This document shows positions 36,578 to 46,142 of a stretch of DNA of 64,000 nucleotides, piece after piece (position 1 is the stretch's first letter; each line of letters starts with the position of its first letter). The DNA is taken from positions 21,873 through 85,872 of the forward strand of contig JACNKP010000070.1 of assembly GCA_014381985.1 (NCBI GenBank), read 5' to 3'. Source of the stretch: SAR92 clade bacterium (GTDB lineage Bacteria > Pseudomonadota > Gammaproteobacteria > Pseudomonadales > Porticoccaceae). Position numbers and translations under genes: made by a program. The notes below the pieces were generated by a model. The model saw only the letters and a program-made list of their open reading frames with translations. It ran no database searches and was not told the origin of the DNA.

Positions 36578-37024
36578 CTATTGTTGTTGGTCAAATTTAC
36601 TTAAGGCTGCGTCTAGCGCGAAATCGTAGCTTTTTGCTCCAAACCCACAGATTACACCTTCTGCGATATCTGAAAAGTAAGAGTAGTGTCTGAATTCTTC
36701 CCGCGCGTGAACGTTGGACAGATGCACTTCGATAAAGGGAATGCTGACTCCAAGTAAGGCGTCTCTAAGCGCGATACTTGTATGAGTGAAGGCGCCAGGA
36801 TTAATGATAATAAAATCCACACCCCCACTAACGGCGTTATGAATGCTATCAATAAGCTCGTGTTCAGCATTACTTTGTAGTGCATTGAGGCTGTGCCCAG
36901 CGGCATCTGCATTGTCAATTAGCCGCTGATTAATGAGCTCTAGCGTTTGACCCCCGTAAACCTCTGGTTCGCGAGTGCCAAGCAAGTTAAGGTTTGGGCC
37001 GTGAAGTAATAATAAGTTGGCCAT
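36578..37024 (-). CDS. aroQ: type II 3-dehydroquinate dehydratase
   Basis: A 148-residue shikimate-pathway enzyme. The catalytic motifs are [20 protein letters not shown] (Tyr), [31 protein letters not shown] and [17 protein letters not shown]. The ATG at 37024 with GAGAG upstream is preferred to the TTG at 37036. It is first in aroQ-accB-accC. Confidence 0.95.
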   Translation of the reverse strand: MANLLLLHGPNLNLLGTREPEVYGGQTLELINQRLIDNADAAGHSLNALQSNAEHELIDSIHNAVSGGVDFIIINPGAFTHTSIALRDALLGVSIPFIEVHLSNVHAREEFRHYSYFSDIAEGVICGFGAKSYDFALDAALSKFDQQQ

Positions 37025-37279
37025 AATCACTCTCAATGCGGATTAAGTTAAGAGTGAATTCTGCACTAAAATGCATAAACTGTCTATGACTTCGGGCAAT
37101 AATTTGCTTTTCGGCGAAATTAGCAGAAATTGAGTGCTTTTTCTGTATTTTTTACAGATATTTATGATTTTGCAGGGATGAAAATTACCATTAAGCCGAC
37201 GTTTAGCGCATTTAGCGACATGTTGGCCTCCGTAGGCGGCTAATTCCCGCAAAATCAGCTAAGTTCAGTAAAAAATACT

Positions 37280-39076
37280 CTAAAATACGCTAACATCTGC
37301 TAAGTTGCTTCTTGAACGCTGGATGGCGTTGATCAAAGTGTTTTCCAGTAGAATTTGAGGTAAAACCTCGGCAGAATCCTCGCCTTCTGGGTAGACAAGA
37401 TAGAGCGGAACACCACTGCGCTGAAATTGGTTGAGTAGTTTTGTGATTTCAGGATCATTGTTGGTCCAATCGCCTTTCAGATAGGTTACCTGATTGTCAC
37501 TTAAGCTTTGATAGAACGCATTAGTAAAAGCAATTTTCTCATTGGCTAGGCAAGTAATACACCAATCTGCAGTTAAATTAACAAAAACGGGCTTTTGCGC
37601 CTGTCGTAATTCACTGAGACGTTGCTGGGAATAGGGTTCCCATCGCACTGGCTCAGTATCTTTAGTGATTGACCAAGCTGGGATAGTTACGGCTCCTATC
37701 AGACATAAGGCCGCAAATAAATTTGCAAAAGATAGGGTGGTTATTTTATGCCCTGCGGCCTGCCTTAATTTGGTTAACCAAATGGACATTGTAATTAAGA
37801 CTAAGCCGATAATGATGGTGGCAACAATATCTACACTTGTTTGTCTGCCAACGACCCAGATTAGCCATACCCCAGTGATATAGAGGGGGAAGGCTAGAAA
37901 TTGCTTGAAGCTATCCATCCAAGCTCCTGGGCGAGGTAACTTGGCGGTTAGGCTAGGAATCCAGGCGAGTAGAACAAAAGGTAACGCCATACCTAGGCCT
38001 AAAAAGGCAAACACTAATAGCGCTAAATAGCTTGGTTGAGCTATTGCAAAGCCAAGTGCTGGGCCCATAAAGGGGGCGGTGCACGGGCTAGCAACAGTGG
38101 TGGCCAAGACGCCTGTCATGAATGAAGACGACAGACTCTCATCTCGCTCTGAAGACTGCCCTATCGACATGAGGCTAGAGCCTATTTCTAAATAACCAGA
38201 AAAAGCCAATCCCATAATAAAAAACAGGTAGATTAATAACATGACAAACAGAGGTGACTGAAGTTGAAATCCCCACCCAATGGCTTCGCCGGCCGCTCGT
38301 AAGCTAAGCATGACGAATGCAATTCCAACAAAACTAGAGACCACACCTGCGGTATAAGCCAAGCCATGCGATCGTCGGCTTGATGCGGTTTGATGTGTCA
38401 TAGTAAAGCTGAGAGCTTTTATTGAGAGGACTGGGAAAACACAGGGCATTAGATTCAATATCATGCCACCCAATAAGGCGAATATGAGAATCACGCCTAG
38501 AGAGAATTCCTGCTGTCTGGGGTTAATGATTGAGCCACCTTGCATGGCGGCTTGTGCAGCGGTAGATGGAGTGTTGCTGATATCAACTTTGCCGCTGAGA
38601 AAATCAACCGTAAGCCATTGCTTGTAAGGTGGGTAACAGAGGCCCGCATCAGCGCAGCCTTGAGACTCGATTTGGATTTCCATCTGGTCGCTCTCTGCCT
38701 TGTAGGGAAGGACGATGGATGTTGTTGTGTAATAAACTTCTAGCTCTTCTTCAAAAAAGTCGTCCCACTTGCGCTTGCCCGTCTCAAAGATCGGCGCTTC
38801 TAATTGGCTCGTTGCATCGACGGCGCTAAAATTAAATCGATCGCGATAAAGGTAGTACCCTTCAACAATCGACCAATTCAGGATCAATTCGCTCTCTTTG
38901 ATCTCAATGGCGACTTGATAAACTTGCGCCACTGGCAAAAACACGGTATCTGGTGATGCGAGCCTGTTATTTTTAACCGGCGAAGAGATATTATCGGAAA
39001 AGGAATTTTGTGCGAAGCTCAGTGATGCTAACAAATAGGTTAGTAAAATTAAGGTTGTTTTGAACAACTTGTCCAT
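37280..39076 (-). CDS. dsbD: thiol:disulfide interchange protein DsbD
   Basis: A 598-residue inner-membrane reductant conveyor from cytoplasmic thioredoxin to the periplasm. After a signal peptide (to about SFAQN), the alpha domain carries the Cys pair of CADAGLCYPP. The beta domain of about eight helices has LMPCVFPVLS and ASPCTAPFMGPA. The C-terminal thioredoxin-like gamma domain has ADWCITC. All six redox cysteines are present. The neighbouring divergent copper chaperone suggests periplasmic thiol and copper handling, which is inference. Confidence 0.95.
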   Translation of the reverse strand: MDKLFKTTLILLTYLLASLSFAQNSFSDNISSPVKNNRLASPDTVFLPVAQVYQVAIEIKESELILNWSIVEGYYLYRDRFNFSAVDATSQLEAPIFETGKRKWDDFFEEELEVYYTTTSIVLPYKAESDQMEIQIESQGCADAGLCYPPYKQWLTVDFLSGKVDISNTPSTAAQAAMQGGSIINPRQQEFSLGVILIFALLGGMILNLMPCVFPVLSIKALSFTMTHQTASSRRSHGLAYTAGVVSSFVGIAFVMLSLRAAGEAIGWGFQLQSPLFVMLLIYLFFIMGLAFSGYLEIGSSLMSIGQSSERDESLSSSFMTGVLATTVASPCTAPFMGPALGFAIAQPSYLALLVFAFLGLGMALPFVLLAWIPSLTAKLPRPGAWMDSFKQFLAFPLYITGVWLIWVVGRQTSVDIVATIIIGLVLITMSIWLTKLRQAAGHKITTLSFANLFAALCLIGAVTIPAWSITKDTEPVRWEPYSQQRLSELRQAQKPVFVNLTADWCITCLANEKIAFTNAFYQSLSDNQVTYLKGDWTNNDPEITKLLNQFQRSGVPLYLVYPEGEDSAEVLPQILLENTLINAIQRSRSNLADVSVF

Positions 39077-39274
39077 CTTTGGCTTCCTGACTTGAGATTT
39101 TTTAGCTTATTAGACGATAGTTACGGTTACTAAGCTTTATTGTATCCCTATTTCATCGCATATGGATATTTTGCAGGCTGCGACGACCTAATTTGATGAT
39201 CTAATTCACAAAACACTTTAATGCCCAGACCTAAATATGTTTGATCCTGTATAGTTATACGCAGGAGCATATTT

Positions 39275-39772
39275 ATGAAGCAATTTTTTATCTTAGTAAT
39301 TCTGAGTTCGGTTATGGCATTGGTGGGCTCACTAATAGCGCCAAGGCTAATGGCTCAAGTGATAGATGAGAAATTGCAACCAGCCTCGTTAATGATTAGT
39401 GGTGCGTACATACGCACGATGCCGCCGGGTCAGAAAGTGACGGCGGCTTTTCTCACAGTCTCTAATATGGAAGAGTCTGACTGCCAGATTTTATCGGCTA
39501 CGTCACCCCTCACCAAACGCATTGAATTTCATCAGCATCAACATGTGGACGGACTAATGCGGATGCGCCAGATGAAATCAGTATTAATAGCTGCTGGCGA
39601 AACTGTAGTTTTTAAACCGGGTGCTTTTCATATAATGTTTTTTAATATGGATAATCCTCTGATGGATGGTGATAAGACAGAGGTTACATTACAAACAGAT
39701 GAGTGCGGTGACTATAGCGCCGAGTTAGATGTAAGAAGCCTAGTTAAACCGAAAATGATGGATCATCATTGA
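39275..39772 (+). CDS. periplasmic copper chaperone, PCu(A)C family
   Basis: A 165-residue protein with an N-terminal signal or anchor (residues 4-27). The PCu(A)C domain carries GAYIRTMPPGQKVTAAFLTV, EFHQHQHVDGLMRMR and KPGAFHIMFF, giving the His/Met copper(I) ligands of the family (H-M...M...HxM). Homologues deliver copper to cytochrome oxidase. The ATG follows AGGAG with an 8-base gap. Its stop overlaps the DUF2333 start by one base. Confidence 0.88.
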   Translation: MKQFFILVILSSVMALVGSLIAPRLMAQVIDEKLQPASLMISGAYIRTMPPGQKVTAAFLTVSNMEESDCQILSATSPLTKRIEFHQHQHVDGLMRMRQMKSVLIAAGETVVFKPGAFHIMFFNMDNPLMDGDKTEVTLQTDECGDYSAELDVRSLVKPKMMDHH

Positions 39773-40827
39773 TGGGCTTTTTCAAAAAAATAATGACCGC
39801 TTGGAGGCGATTTTTTAGCGGTGCTGGCGAAACGTTGTCTGAAGATTATATTGGCAAAAATGCACCTAAAAAATTACGTGTTGGCCTTTATACCACCTTA
39901 GTTGCCCTTGTCTTGTTGCTGCTTTTAGGTTGGTACTGGAGTCAAGAGCCCGCCGAATTCAATATTCATGTAGAGACTAATACTGGTGCTGTTATTGGTG
40001 AAACGACGGCTAGCGCTTTAGTTAATGTTGTCGATGTCTTGCTAGATAAACCAGGTGGTTATCTAAGTAACGATATTATGCCTCCAGGGATTTGGCTAGA
40101 TAACCAGCCGAGCTGGGAATATGGCGTAATAATTCAAGTTAGAGACCTTAGTAAAGCGATGAGAGAGTCTTTTAGTCGCTCTCAATCGCAGTCTGCAGAG
40201 GATCCTGATCTATCTCTGGCTGAGCCGCGATTTAATGTTGACCATGTACGGTGGGCTGCACCTTGGCCTGAGGTGGAGTACAGAGAAGGTCGAAATTACG
40301 TGGCTTCTTACCTCGAGCGCTTGAGTAATGAGGAGGCTTTTGACGCGCAATTTTACGCTAGAGCCGATAATTTGCGTTACTGGCTAGGCACAGTAGAGAA
40401 GCGATTGGGTAGTCTCTCTCAACGTTTATCGGCGAGCGTTGGTCAGCGACGTATTAACACTGACTTATCAGGGAGCCTGGGCGCTCGACAGTCTACAGCG
40501 TCGCCTCGAGAATTGGTGGTTAAAACGAGCTGGTGGCAAGTCGACAATGTGTTCTATGAAGCGAGGGGTACAGCATGGGCACTAGTTCATTTTTTAAAAG
40601 CGGTTGAGGTCGATTTTGGTGACGTACTGGCGCAAAAAAATGCTACCGTCAGCCTGCGGCAAATAATTCGTGAGCTTGAAATGACACAAAGACCACTTCG
40701 ATCACCAATGATTGTTAACGGCGAAGGCTTTGGTTTGCTGGCCAACCATTCTCTGGTTATGGCGTCCTATATCAGTCGCGCCAATGCCGCAATTATCGAT
40801 TTACGAGAGCTTATGTCTCAAGGCTAG
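39772..40827 (+). CDS. DUF2333 family membrane-anchored protein
   Basis: A 351-residue protein with one membrane span at about residues 38-58 (VGLYTTLVALVLLLLLGWYW) and a large predicted periplasmic domain. It matches the DUF2333 family by its DKPGGYLSNDIMPPGIWLDN segment and SWWQVDNVFYEARGTAWALVHFLKA. Function is unknown. The start is ATG 39772 (TGATG with the upstream stop), so it is coupled to the PCu(A)C gene. A TTG at 39769 is possible but unneeded. Confidence 0.85.
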   Translation: MGFFKKIMTAWRRFFSGAGETLSEDYIGKNAPKKLRVGLYTTLVALVLLLLLGWYWSQEPAEFNIHVETNTGAVIGETTASALVNVVDVLLDKPGGYLSNDIMPPGIWLDNQPSWEYGVIIQVRDLSKAMRESFSRSQSQSAEDPDLSLAEPRFNVDHVRWAAPWPEVEYREGRNYVASYLERLSNEEAFDAQFYARADNLRYWLGTVEKRLGSLSQRLSASVGQRRINTDLSGSLGARQSTASPRELVVKTSWWQVDNVFYEARGTAWALVHFLKAVEVDFGDVLAQKNATVSLRQIIRELEMTQRPLRSPMIVNGEGFGLLANHSLVMASYISRANAAIIDLRELMSQG

Positions 40828-40833
40828 TGTTAC

Positions 40834-41526
40834 CTAGTGCGCTGGGTGATGAGTAATTATGCCCTGTTGGGTTGCCAAAAATAAAATATCGGCAGGTTTT
40901 AAGGCAAATAAACCGTTGGTGACTACCCCGGTAATCTGATTGATTTTTTCCTCTAACTCACATGCGGAACCTATTGGATGAAGGTGATGTACATCAAGGA
41001 TTAGGTTTCCATTGTCAGTGATAACATTCTCACGCCACACTGGATCCCCAGCCAATTTAACGAGCTCTCGGGCAACATGACTTCGGGCCATTGGGATAAC
41101 TTCGACTGGGAGAGGAAAAGTACCTAAGTTTTTCACCCATTTACTCTCGTCGGCAATACAGACAAATTCATTAGCCACTGCGGTCACAATTTTCTCTCGG
41201 GTTAGTGCTGCGCCACCACCTTTAATTAACTCTAGCCGCGTGTTAGCTTCGTCAGCGCCATCGACATAAATAGTGACTTCTGAGACAGCATTTAACTCAA
41301 AAACTTGGATGCCGTGACTGCGCAGACGCTCGGCAGAAACTTCTGAGCTAGCAACGGTAGCTAGAAATTTATGTTTGTGCTGGGCTATAAGATCAATAAA
41401 ACAGTTTGCTGTAGAGCCAGTGCCGATACCGACAATGCTGTCAGATTCAATTTTTTTAACGACATAATCAACAGCAGCTTGAGCTACTGCCTGTTTAAGT
41501 TGGTCTTGATCCACGTAATACCCCAT
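40834..41526 (-). CDS. rpiA: ribose-5-phosphate isomerase A
   Basis: A 230-residue pentose phosphate enzyme. Motifs are [41 protein letters not shown] and [16 protein letters not shown] 41514 is a real alternative start: it has GGGG six bases upstream and gives the [11 protein letters not shown]-terminus that aligns with E. coli RpiA. The ATG at 41526 lacks a clear ribosome site. It is divergent from ilvA, as in E. coli relatives and pseudomonads. Confidence 0.95.
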   Translation of the reverse strand: MGYYVDQDQLKQAVAQAAVDYVVKKIESDSIVGIGTGSTANCFIDLIAQHKHKFLATVASSEVSAERLRSHGIQVFELNAVSEVTIYVDGADEANTRLELIKGGGAALTREKIVTAVANEFVCIADESKWVKNLGTFPLPVEVIPMARSHVARELVKLAGDPVWRENVITDNGNLILDVHHLHPIGSACELEEKINQITGVVTNGLFALKPADILFLATQQGIITHHPAH

Positions 41527-41692
41527 ACAAGTTGGTTGCCTAAATTACTATCACAAGTATACGGTGATTTATTTTGGAAATCAGAATCATCACTTAAATT
41601 AAGATATTTTCAAGTTGTCCCTAAACAACGTACTGGCGTATAGAGTCATATCAACTTACCATTGCGTCTTTGTTCAATAACTTGGGTTACTC

Positions 41693-43207
41693 ATGCCGCA
41701 GAAGTACGTTAAAAAAATCCTCGATGCTCGTATTTACGATTTGGCCATAGAAACGCCCGTAGACGCGGCACCTTTGCTTTCAAAGCGGCTAAATAACAAG
41801 GTGCTGTTGAAGCGCGAAGACTTGCAACCGGTGTTTTCATTCAAACTGCGTGGTGCTTACAATAAGTTACGACAGTTATCTGAAGCGGAGAGAGCAGGCG
41901 GCGTTATCGCAGCGTCGGCAGGCAATCATGCCCAAGGGTTAGCCCTAGCGGCTCAGAAGATGAGCATCAATGCGACTATTGTTATGCCCAAAACAACGCC
42001 TCTCATTAAGGTGGATGCGGTACGTGGTTGGGGGGCAAAGGTTATTTTGTTTGGTGACAATTATAACGCGGCAGCAGATCATGCTAATCAGCTTGTTGCC
42101 GAGGAGGGGCTGACTTACATTCATCCATTTGATGATCCTGACATTATTGCTGGGCAGGGTACCGTCGGTATGGAGATTTTGCGTCAGTTACCTGGAGATT
42201 TGGACGTCATTTTTGTAGCAGTTGGCGGTGGCGGCCTATGTGCTGGGATAGCGGCCTATGTAAAATATGTCCGCCCAGGTGTAAAGGTGATTGCCGTAGA
42301 GTCTGATGATGCGGCCTGTTTAGATGCGGCCATGAAAGCGGGGCGACCGGTAAAGTTAAAAGAAGTCGGCATCTTTGCTGATGGCACTGCGGTGGACGAA
42401 GTTGGCACAGAAACTTTTCGAATTCTCAAGGATCTGGTTGATGAGGTGATTACGGTTACCACCGATGAAATTTGCGCTGCAATCAAAGATGTCTATAACG
42501 ATACTCGCGCAATCTGTGAGCCCTCCGGCGCTATGGGCGCCGCGGGACTAAAAAAATATGTTGAGCAAAGTGGTGTACAAGGGCAGACATTAGTGGCTGT
42601 TCAGTGCGGGGCAAATATTGATTTTGATCGCCTGCGCTATATTTCTGAACGCACAGAAATTGGTGAGAAGCGTGAAGCCATATTGGCGGTTACCTTAGAG
42701 GAGCAACCAGGAAGTTTCGCTAAATTTTGCAAAGCGATCGGTAAACGTACTATATCTGAGTTCAATTACCGATACAGTGATTCCCGTCAGGCGCAAATTT
42801 ATGTTGGCGTAAAGGTGTCCGATGATGATGATCGATTTGAGCTAGTTAAAGAGCTCCTAGAAAAAGGCTATCCAGTTTCTGACATCACTGATAGCGAAAT
42901 CGCGAAATCGCATATACGACATATGGTCGGTGGTCGCTCACCACAGGTAGGCGAAGAACAGGTATTTCGATTTGAGTTTCCGGAGCGTCCCAGCGCTTTA
43001 GCCAATTTTCTCATTGAGTTAGGTAGTGGGTTAAATATCTCAATGTTCCATTACCGCAACCATGGGTCGGCATTTGGTAAGGTGCTCGTTGGATTTCAGG
43101 CCTCTAAAGAAGATGGACTTGAGGTCAAACGCTTTTTGGATGAATTGGGTTATCGCTATGAGGACGAAACTCATAACGAGGCTTACCAGCTTTTTCTTGG
43201 TAGCTAA
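41693..43207 (+). CDS. ilvA: biosynthetic threonine ammonia-lyase
   Basis: A 504-residue PLP enzyme that deaminates threonine to 2-oxobutyrate for isoleucine. The PLP Lys lies in VFSFKLRGAYNK; the Gly-rich phosphate loop is VAVGGGGLCAGIA. Two C-terminal ACT-like regulatory domains begin near residue 330 (REAILAVTLEEQPGSFAKF and RFEFPERPSALANFL), so isoleucine feedback is expected. Length matches the long biosynthetic form. Confidence 0.96.
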   Translation: MPQKYVKKILDARIYDLAIETPVDAAPLLSKRLNNKVLLKREDLQPVFSFKLRGAYNKLRQLSEAERAGGVIAASAGNHAQGLALAAQKMSINATIVMPKTTPLIKVDAVRGWGAKVILFGDNYNAAADHANQLVAEEGLTYIHPFDDPDIIAGQGTVGMEILRQLPGDLDVIFVAVGGGGLCAGIAAYVKYVRPGVKVIAVESDDAACLDAAMKAGRPVKLKEVGIFADGTAVDEVGTETFRILKDLVDEVITVTTDEICAAIKDVYNDTRAICEPSGAMGAAGLKKYVEQSGVQGQTLVAVQCGANIDFDRLRYISERTEIGEKREAILAVTLEEQPGSFAKFCKAIGKRTISEFNYRYSDSRQAQIYVGVKVSDDDDRFELVKELLEKGYPVSDITDSEIAKSHIRHMVGGRSPQVGEEQVFRFEFPERPSALANFLIELGSGLNISMFHYRNHGSAFGKVLVGFQASKEDGLEVKRFLDELGYRYEDETHNEAYQLFLGS

Positions 43208-43232
43208 TGGATGTCATTCAATTCATTGGCAG

Positions 43233-44642
43233 TTAAAGCAGGTCAGATATTTTACGTATTTGAATTGCCTCGAAACCTGACCCTGCCAATGCATCTGAAA
43301 TAACCACGACAGGATCATCTGCAGAAAAATCATTTCGTTGAAGCATTATCGCAGCCGCAGCCGCGAGGGTTTTTTCAGGATCTTCGCTAAATGCAATCTG
43401 ATAGCTCAAGACATTTCGATTTAACATCAATTGGCGCATTGTCAGACTATTGTCAGTAAATGCACAAATTATAGACTCCTGGGGGTGGCAATTTGTCACA
43501 CGATTGGCCATGCGGCCTCGGCGAGTGGGGACAATTATTGCTTTGGCGGCGATAGCTTCAGCTAAAGTAACCGCTGCTTTTGCAATCTGCTGCTTATCGT
43601 TTTCGACAATCAAATTATCTGTAAACATCAGACCCCGACTACTTTCAGTAGATCGCGCAATTCGATCGAGAATCTCAACGCACTTAACCGGGTGCTTTCC
43701 TACCGTGGTTTCGCCTGACAGCATAATCGCATCGGCTTCTTCATAAACGGCATTAGCTACATCAGTTACCTCGGCACGCGTTGGAATAGGGTTTTCGATC
43801 ATCGACTCTAACATGTGGGTCGCCACGATAACCCGCTTACCCATTTCTGCGCAGGTGCGAATAATGCGTCGTTGAACGCGCGGTAATACCTCTAAGGGAA
43901 TTTCAACGCCCAGATCACCTCGAGCTACCATAATACCGTCTGCAGCCTCAATAATTTCTACCATATTGGTGATGGCTTCTTGATCTTCTAGCTTAGCAAT
44001 GACCTTAATTTCCTCAGACTTATCGCCTAGTAGCTCTCGTAATTGAAGAATATCGGAAGCCTCTCTTACGAAGGAAAGAGCTATAAAATCGACGCCTTGC
44101 TCTGTACCAAATTCAATATCACGCCGATCTTTTTCGGTAATAGCGGGTAAATTAACTCTTATCCCCGGCAGATTAACATGGCGCTTACTTTTCAATAGAC
44201 CGCCATCAATCACTTTAACCTGCATCACTCGATCTTGCTTTGCCAGAACCTCAAGATTGATCAGACCATTATCTACCGTAATGGTGTCGCCAATATTTAC
44301 GTCAGTAATAAGATCGTCATAGTTTGTGTGGATGGAAGATTCTTCCACGTTCTCTGCTCCACGAGCAACAATAGAAATGGTGTCACCTTCATTGAGGTGC
44401 AAATCGTCCACCATGTCTCCGGTACGAATTTCAGGACCCTGAGTATCAAGCAAAATAGCAACTGGATGGTCTAGCTTTTTATTAAGTGCCTGGATAGATT
44501 TTATAATTTTGGCGTGTGACGCATGGTCACCATGAGACATATTTAGTCGCGCTATATTCATTCCCGCTGAGGCCATCTTCTCTAGCATTTCTATGGATTC
44601 AGTCGCCGGTCCAATAGTGCAAATTATTTTTGTTTTACGCAT
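43233..44642 (-). CDS. pyk: pyruvate kinase
   Basis: A 469-residue glycolytic enzyme forming pyruvate and ATP. It begins RKTKIICTIGPATESIEML and carries MNIARLNMSHGDHASH, LLDTQGPEIRTG, IKVIAKLEDQEAI (catalytic Lys), GIMVARGDLGVEI and ATHMLESMIENPIPTRAEV. Its 5' end overlaps the 3' end of the folate cyclo-ligase gene by 19 bases, so both lie on one transcript. Confidence 0.96.
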   Translation of the reverse strand: MRKTKIICTIGPATESIEMLEKMASAGMNIARLNMSHGDHASHAKIIKSIQALNKKLDHPVAILLDTQGPEIRTGDMVDDLHLNEGDTISIVARGAENVEESSIHTNYDDLITDVNIGDTITVDNGLINLEVLAKQDRVMQVKVIDGGLLKSKRHVNLPGIRVNLPAITEKDRRDIEFGTEQGVDFIALSFVREASDILQLRELLGDKSEEIKVIAKLEDQEAITNMVEIIEAADGIMVARGDLGVEIPLEVLPRVQRRIIRTCAEMGKRVIVATHMLESMIENPIPTRAEVTDVANAVYEEADAIMLSGETTVGKHPVKCVEILDRIARSTESSRGLMFTDNLIVENDKQQIAKAAVTLAEAIAAKAIIVPTRRGRMANRVTNCHPQESIICAFTDNSLTMRQLMLNRNVLSYQIAFSEDPEKTLAAAAAIMLQRNDFSADDPVVVISDALAGSGFEAIQIRKISDLL

Positions 44643-45214
44643 ATGATCTCTTTTTCAGTGGCAATTAAATGTAGCGGTATATCCCATTGCTGACGTATAA
44701 GATGGGGTATTTCTTGAAGGCTATGAGCTAAACCTATCAGTGTTGGTTTTGGATATTCGGCTTCAGCCATAAACGCCAGGGAGCGATCATAAAATCCACC
44801 GCCCATGCCGATGCGGGTTCCTTCTCGATCAAAGGCCACTAGTGGCATCAGCAAGATATCAAGGTCTTTTGCCGATAACATCATTGCCTGCTCGACCACT
44901 GGCTCTAAAATACCATAACGATTAGCTTTTAATTCCGTGTCAAGATCGTACTGAGCAAAGTAAAGGCAATGCGCGTTAAGTGGATCTATAACCGGTAAAA
45001 AGCAGTAGCAACCTGCTGTTCTAGCCGCAGACACAAGCAACGAGGGGTCCATTTCACCATCGTTGGCTAGGTATACACCAACACGGCTACCTTGGATAAA
45101 GAACGATTCTTTATTGACTAGCAACGACATTTGCTGAGCGGCAAGTTCCTGCTGTTGCTCTGTCAGCGAGCATCGTTTAACGCGTAGCTGGCCTCGAATT
45201 TCGCCACTGTCCAT
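44624..45214 (-). CDS. ygfA: 5-formyltetrahydrofolate cyclo-ligase
   Basis: A 196-residue ATP-dependent enzyme converting 5-formyl-THF to 5,10-methenyl-THF. Near the N-terminus RGQLRVKRCSLTEQQ is typical, and the C-terminal signature is MPLVAFDREGTRIGMGGGFYDRSL. I start at ATG 45214, after AGAGAGAAA. An upstream in-frame start at 45256 would lie inside the 6S RNA sequence. It is directly downstream of 6S RNA, the conserved gammaproteobacterial order. Confidence 0.93.
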   Translation of the reverse strand: MDSGEIRGQLRVKRCSLTEQQQELAAQQMSLLVNKESFFIQGSRVGVYLANDGEMDPSLLVSAARTAGCYCFLPVIDPLNAHCLYFAQYDLDTELKANRYGILEPVVEQAMMLSAKDLDILLMPLVAFDREGTRIGMGGGFYDRSLAFMAEAEYPKPTLIGLAHSLQEIPHLIRQQWDIPLHLIATEKEIICVKQK

Positions 45215-45231
45215 TTTCTCTCTACCTATAA

Positions 45232-45404
45232 TGAAACCCCAGGGTGCCGCTGCCAACGTGGCCTTGAACCGAAGAGTTCAAGTTGGCGACTCTAGCAACA
45301 CATCAGGCTTTCCGACGCACGGAATTGCACAACAATGCTGACAAAAAGAAGCCGGATAATAATTATCGGCTCAGGGACTTCTTGGCTGGCAAACACCCCA
45401 GGAA
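45232..45404 (-). ncRNA. ssrS: 6S RNA
   Basis: It lies between zapA and the folate cyclo-ligase gene, the conserved ssrS site. The minus strand contains AGTCCCTGAGCCGATA, close to E. coli 6S, then GTCGGAAAGCCTG and the terminal-loop stem TTGAACTCTTCGGTTCAAGG. The two ends (CCTGGGGTG and CACCCTGGGG) pair to close the long hairpin that mimics an open promoter and traps sigma70 RNA polymerase. The ends are placed from the promoter and this stem and are approximate by a few bases. Confidence 0.92.
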
Positions 45405-45409
45405 ACAGC

Positions 45410-45438
45410 ATTATAACAGAGCATCCGTTTAAAATAGC
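45410..45438 (-). promoter_or_regulatory. 6S RNA promoter
   Basis: A perfect TATAAT (complement of 45410-45415) sits six to seven bases before the expected 6S 5' end. The -35 region 17 bases upstream (GCTATT) is a poor match. Confidence 0.65.
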
Positions 45439-45481
45439 GGCAGTCATAGAGAATTTTAAGAAGTTTTTTGAAGTCGTTCGA

Positions 45482-45781
45482 TTAATTCGTCAAATCAGAG
45501 AGGACAGAGTTTAATTTTGAGTTCATCGAACTCAAGACCCCAGAAGCCTCTGTATGTTTCTGAGCAGCATTCTCGGTTCGAATTAAGTCATGGGCTAAAT
45601 TAAGTGCAGCCATGACAGCGATACGTTCGAGACCAATAATGTGAGAGCCTTTTCGTATCTCTTCCATTTTTTCATTCAACATTTCTGCAGAATATTCCAG
45701 TGCTTCGCGCTCTTCAGGAGCACAATTAACCTGATATTCTTTATCTAGAATACGAATTTTTAATGAAATGTTTGACATCAT
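45482..45781 (-). CDS. zapA: cell division protein ZapA
   Basis: A 99-residue FtsZ-associated protein. The N-terminal beta/alpha globular part is SLKIRILDKEYQVNCAPEE with ALEYSAEMLNEKM, and the C-terminal coiled-coil has ERIAVMAALNLAHDLI. It overlaps the upstream small coiled-coil gene by 4 bases. 6S RNA lies downstream. Confidence 0.93.
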   Translation of the reverse strand: MMSNISLKIRILDKEYQVNCAPEEREALEYSAEMLNEKMEEIRKGSHIIGLERIAVMAALNLAHDLIRTENAAQKHTEASGVLSSMNSKLNSVLSDLTN

Positions 45782-45981
45782 TGTTCTGCACTTAAGGCTT
45801 GTAAGCGGTTAATCATAGTTTCAACTTTGTGCTTTGCCATCTCATTTTTTTTCATAAGTTGGCTGCGCTCCCCAAGTAAATCAACTTCGCGGTTGCGCAA
45901 TGCCTGATTGTCTCGCTTAAGTTGCTGGCAGAGCTCGATTAAGCGGTCCAGGTTTTGTTCAAAATTATCATTATCGGTCAT
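45778..45981 (-). CDS. small coiled-coil protein, TIGR02449 family
   Basis: A 67-residue, almost entirely coiled-coil protein (FEQNLDRLIELCQQLKRDNQ with heptad Leu, then ALRNREVDLLGERSQLMKKN). It is the TIGR02449 family protein found immediately upstream of zapA in Pseudomonas relatives. By shape and position it may act with ZapA at the division ring, like ZapB (inference). Confidence 0.85.
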   Translation of the reverse strand: MTDNDNFEQNLDRLIELCQQLKRDNQALRNREVDLLGERSQLMKKNEMAKHKVETMINRLQALSAEQ

Positions 45982-46142
45982 GGTTAAAAACTTACCGCTA
46001 CAAAGAAGGAAGAGTAAAACCGTATAACTATAGGCATTGTAGCGGGGATGGTCAATTACAAGATGATAAGATTACTCGAAACACAGATGCGTCTTTATAC
46101 TAAGAATGTTAGAATACAATGCTAAACTAGAGGGATACTGAT

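Noticed and set aside
37043..37252. 69-codon minus-strand frame between aroQ and dsbD
   Set aside because: No ribosome site and a composition rich in Lys, Ser and Cys without any domain; more likely the aroQ promoter region.
37025..37279. Possible terminator for dsbD
   Set aside because: A GCCT/AGGC hairpin exists near 37205-37220, but no T-run follows on the minus strand.
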